Translations under genes and position numbers: made by a program | Part shown: in pieces, positions 18,418-20,736 of the stretch | Layout of the letters: the number at the start of each line of letters is the position of its first letter | Position numbering within the stretch: the first letter of the stretch is position 1 | Source of the DNA: Paraglomus occultum | Taxonomy: Eukaryota > Glomeromycota > Glomeromycetes > Paraglomerales > Paraglomeraceae | Direction of reading: 5' to 3' | Length of the DNA: 20,736 nt | Assembly: GCA_910592205.1 (NCBI GenBank) | Contig: CAJVPJ010000617.1 | Location: 1 to 20,736 of the forward strand | Notes under the pieces: model-generated | Told to the model about the DNA's origin: nothing | Database searches by the model: none | The model's input: only the letters and a program-made list of their open reading frames with translations

Positions 18418-19628
18418 TCAAACTCTATTACCACTCATTTCACTTTGTCTTTGTTTACCCCTACCATTAATGACATCGTTATTCTCGGTCAAATTGACCT
18501 TTCCAACCTTGCTGTGCACTCTAATTGTGTTTCTTTTAAAGATATAACTCATAGAAATAGTAACATTTTTGTAATTCGTACCAAAATCTAATTTGAATTG
18601 GATCTGAGGGTATATGGTTTCCAAATATCCTTTTATGTCTTCATAAAAATGATTGATAATACAGTATCCATTGACTGAGAAATCTCTCAATTTGTTGCCA
18701 GGAGTTGAGATTGGGCATTCCATCGGCGTACCATCCCGATAGAAAGTGACTGCGATACGATCTACTATTTTTGCTATAGCGCAGCAGATAAGCTCTTCTA
18801 TTGCATAGGCAAAGTCATCAAGCAACTCCCCTCCGGCCTTATAGGATAGATCGCTTTTGCTGTACGATTGTTGTACGTTAAAATACAGTAATTCACTTTC
18901 TAGCTGTGCCAGTGACGTTATGTATGGCGGTGGCGGACATTGCCCATCTGTGCCATTGTTTGTCCCAGCGTTACTACTCGAACTCTGATTTAACGTGGGT
19001 GAAGCAGGAGCTTTAGGGAGAGGATGTCGAGAATACTTTGGTGTCGCCGGCGGATCTGGTGGTGGATGCCACGAGATGGTTCCGGTTCGGTAGAATTCCA
19101 TGATGTAGTAAAAAGCATGCCCATCTCTGTCGAAAAAGAATTCGTTTGTAGTGCCCTCAACCGGTCGAAGAAGTTCTTGGTTGCGCGGATGGAACATTGT
19201 ACCTAGCAGCGTATCTGGGTATGCTGTGAGAGTTTCGCGGTAGGTTTCATACTAGAAGGGGTAAAAGATGCGAGCCAGTTAGATACGCTATCAACAGTGT
19301 CGGATAGAATCAGTGGTAATGTCATAACTCCCTTTTGGGGGGTCTACCAGTCTCGCAACAGTGATGCTTGTTGTCTCTGATATATATCGAGCGTAATGCT
19401 ATTAATTGATTGTGTGCTTGTTCATCCTCAATCGCAAATCGATCTTGCATGTTCGTCGGTATAATATAATTACGTATACACCCCTTCCAACCTTCTACTT
19501 ACCTTAATGCCGCCGACATTCAGGATAATTCTTTTGTTTTCAGATGATTTCGAGGTTTCGGCCACTGTCTCCTTAGCTTTTTCAGAACCGGATTGTTTAG
19601 CTTTGTCGTCAACAGGTTTCGAATTCAT
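18418..19628 (-). CDS. KCTD-type (T1 potassium-channel tetramerisation) BTB protein, two exons
   Basis: Exon 1 is 19628-19503 and encodes 42 residues, ending RIILNVGGIK; exon 2 is 19251-18418. The 251-bp intron has a GTAAGT donor and a CCTTCTAG acceptor, phase 0. The spliced protein is 319 residues. The T1-type BTB fold is clear: ILNVGGIKYETYRETLTAYP, then LLGTMF, FFFDRDGHAFYYIMEFYRTG and ISW. A Pro/Ser/Asn-rich insert of about 45 residues (about 105-150, with PPPDPPATP and NQSSSSNAGTNNGTDG) separates these strands from the last helix (LESELLYFNV). The rest is a C-terminal domain with FYRDGTP and INHFYEDIKGYL. The N-terminal 30 residues are Lys/Ser/Glu-rich. The second exon alone contains an internal ATG (19197) that would lose the LNVGG strand, so the two-exon model is preferred. 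Soluble KCTD proteins are known Cullin-3 adaptors; no membrane segment is present here. Confidence 0.85.
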
Positions 19629-20736
19629 TGATTAGGTAAAATATGTAAGATGTTAGAGATATGGTGGGATTGAGATTAAGGGGCAAGGAAGAAGCAAGAC
19701 TAAGACGACGATGATGGCTTGTGAGGATGTATCATAAATACGAAGGGTTGGGTTATAGTAAGTAAAAAAAAAGAGTAGATTTTATATAAACTCTAAATAC
19801 CCGATAACCATAAATATTAATGGTTGTTAATGATTGGGTAACATCATGCCGTGATTAATGTTACATATTAACTATCGAATTGGCGATTAGGTAATAACAT
19901 AACCCCTTCCTCTAAAAGTTGCACTAAATAATAATCAACGAATGAAATAGCGAGTCTTATTGCATACGCAACGTTTTACTGTATATTCGTGACCTTTATT
20001 AGGCGCAATGTTGAGAATTACAGATGACTATTGTTAATTATGTACATAGTCACAACGATAGTAACAACTAGAAATCATTTAACGTTGTATTACGTTTGTC
20101 GCACCTTTTCCCCTCCCTTTGGAATCAGCCACGGGTCCCTGCATTATGTCGAGCACATGGTATCAACAACACTAACCGATGTTTTAATATTGTTTCCCCA
20201 TCCACACACGGGCCAGTTACGGTTTCAGTATCCCTTTGTCAACAACAAAATGGTTTAAGCTCGTCTTTTTTACAATAATGGCGGACTGTCTACAAATTTC
20301 ACTCAGACAATATTTACAAAGTACCGTTACCGGTGGTGCTGTAATTATGTTAATTGCAAGTTGCGAACGTTCATTCTATTGTTAAGTTTCTAATCATACA
20401 ACGGTTTGTTATTTACCGTACAAGATAATACTCTTGTAAGCATAATAAGTATTTTAATTTCAAGACACGATTGAAACAAACAAAAAGCATTTAAACAAAC
20501 GAAACGTGACATTGGTAAAAGAATTACAAATGTCAAAGATAAAGTTAGCAGAACATTACACAAGCCCAATTAATTTGTAATTAATGACATTCCATATACT
20601 TTTAACAATCAATTTGATTTCGGATTAAAGATGACACTGTAAAGTACTGTCAAGCACCGTGTGAACGCGATAGGCTATCCTGAGGGTTCTACTCAGTATC
20701 GCTTCATTAATGGGTTCTGTGTGATTAACGCTTTAC
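19629..20736. other. Upstream region of the KCTD-type gene; no supported gene
   Basis: A palindromic TTTATATAAA (19781-19790) lies about 150 bp upstream of the minus-strand start and could be a TATA box. A plus-strand ORF at 20031-20258 and a minus-strand open stretch at about 20629-20735 look mildly coding-like but have no splice or domain support. The rest is AT-rich spacer. Confidence 0.4.
19781..19790 (-). promoter_or_regulatory. Possible TATA box of the KCTD-type gene
   Basis: TTTATATAAA reads the same on both strands and lies 153 bp upstream of the ATG at 19628. A poly-A tract (19763-19772) lies between it and the gene. Position and motif are suitable, but AT-rich DNA yields such motifs by chance. 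Confidence 0.3.

Noticed and set aside
18274-18591. Leu/Pro/Phe-rich plus-strand ORFs
   Set aside because: They come from the CTT/GTT low-complexity tract and the antisense of the KCTD-type gene.
20031-20278. Plus-strand ORFs with HPHTG-type peptide near the right end
   Set aside because: Slightly coding-like, but there are two overlapping frames, no domain and no splice sites that join them to anything.
20629-20735. Minus-strand open stretch of about 35 codons at the right edge
   Set aside because: It could be the last exon of a gene beyond the window, but it is short and has no start or clear splice acceptor within view.
1-20736. tRNA, rRNA, CRISPR arrays, bacterial promoters and ribosome binding sites
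   Set aside because: I looked for cloverleaf-like and regularly spaced repeat patterns and saw none; the genes are eukaryotic and spliced.

Overview
The window looks like nuclear DNA from a filamentous fungus, most likely an arbuscular mycorrhizal fungus (Glomeromycotina) or a close Mucoromycota relative. The reasons are AT-rich spacers, short spliceosomal introns with GTAAGT/GTTAGT donors, and a local cluster of BTB-BACK-TLDc genes, a family known to be greatly expanded in Glomeromycotina. Assignment below phylum level is not supported by the sequence alone. No tRNA, rRNA, CRISPR array or bacterial-type operon was seen.

Layout, left to right. Positions 446-814 hold a small single-exon gene for a 122-residue acidic protein of unknown function, with a 14-bp inverted repeat upstream. 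Positions 815-3307 are repeat territory: a 44-bp-spaced direct repeat, a terminal fragment of a pogo/Tigger-like DNA transposon (2047-2126), a leucine-zipper ORF scrap, and an LTR-like stretch ending near 2934. Two BTB-BACK-TLDc genes then lie head to head, A on the minus strand (3308-5198) and B on the plus strand (6306-8207), sharing a 1.1-kb promoter gap. From about 8873 to 12240 there is a decayed, formerly multi-exon plus-strand gene that I could not identify. Two tandem plus-strand BTB-BACK-TLDc paralogues follow, C (12314-13930) and D (15752-17313), with another exon-like relic between them (about 15254-15442). A short coding-like minus-strand piece lies at 17524-17798. A minus-strand KCTD-type BTB gene with two exons occupies 18418-19628. 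The last 1.1 kb shows no supported gene.

How the genes relate. Five BTB-domain genes sit within about 16 kb. The four BTB-BACK-TLDc genes share one intron at the same codon and phase, so they descend from one intron-bearing ancestor by local duplication and inversion. They form two sub-groups: A and B keep an SRDG-type TLDc motif, while C and D carry SVDG/SIDG. Known BTB-BACK proteins are often Cullin-3 substrate adaptors, and TLDc domains are linked to oxidative-stress protection and V-ATPase interaction in other eukaryotes. Any specific role for these copies is inference. Several ORFs here open on TTG; I therefore chose in-frame ATG starts and spliced exons, as explained in each entry.
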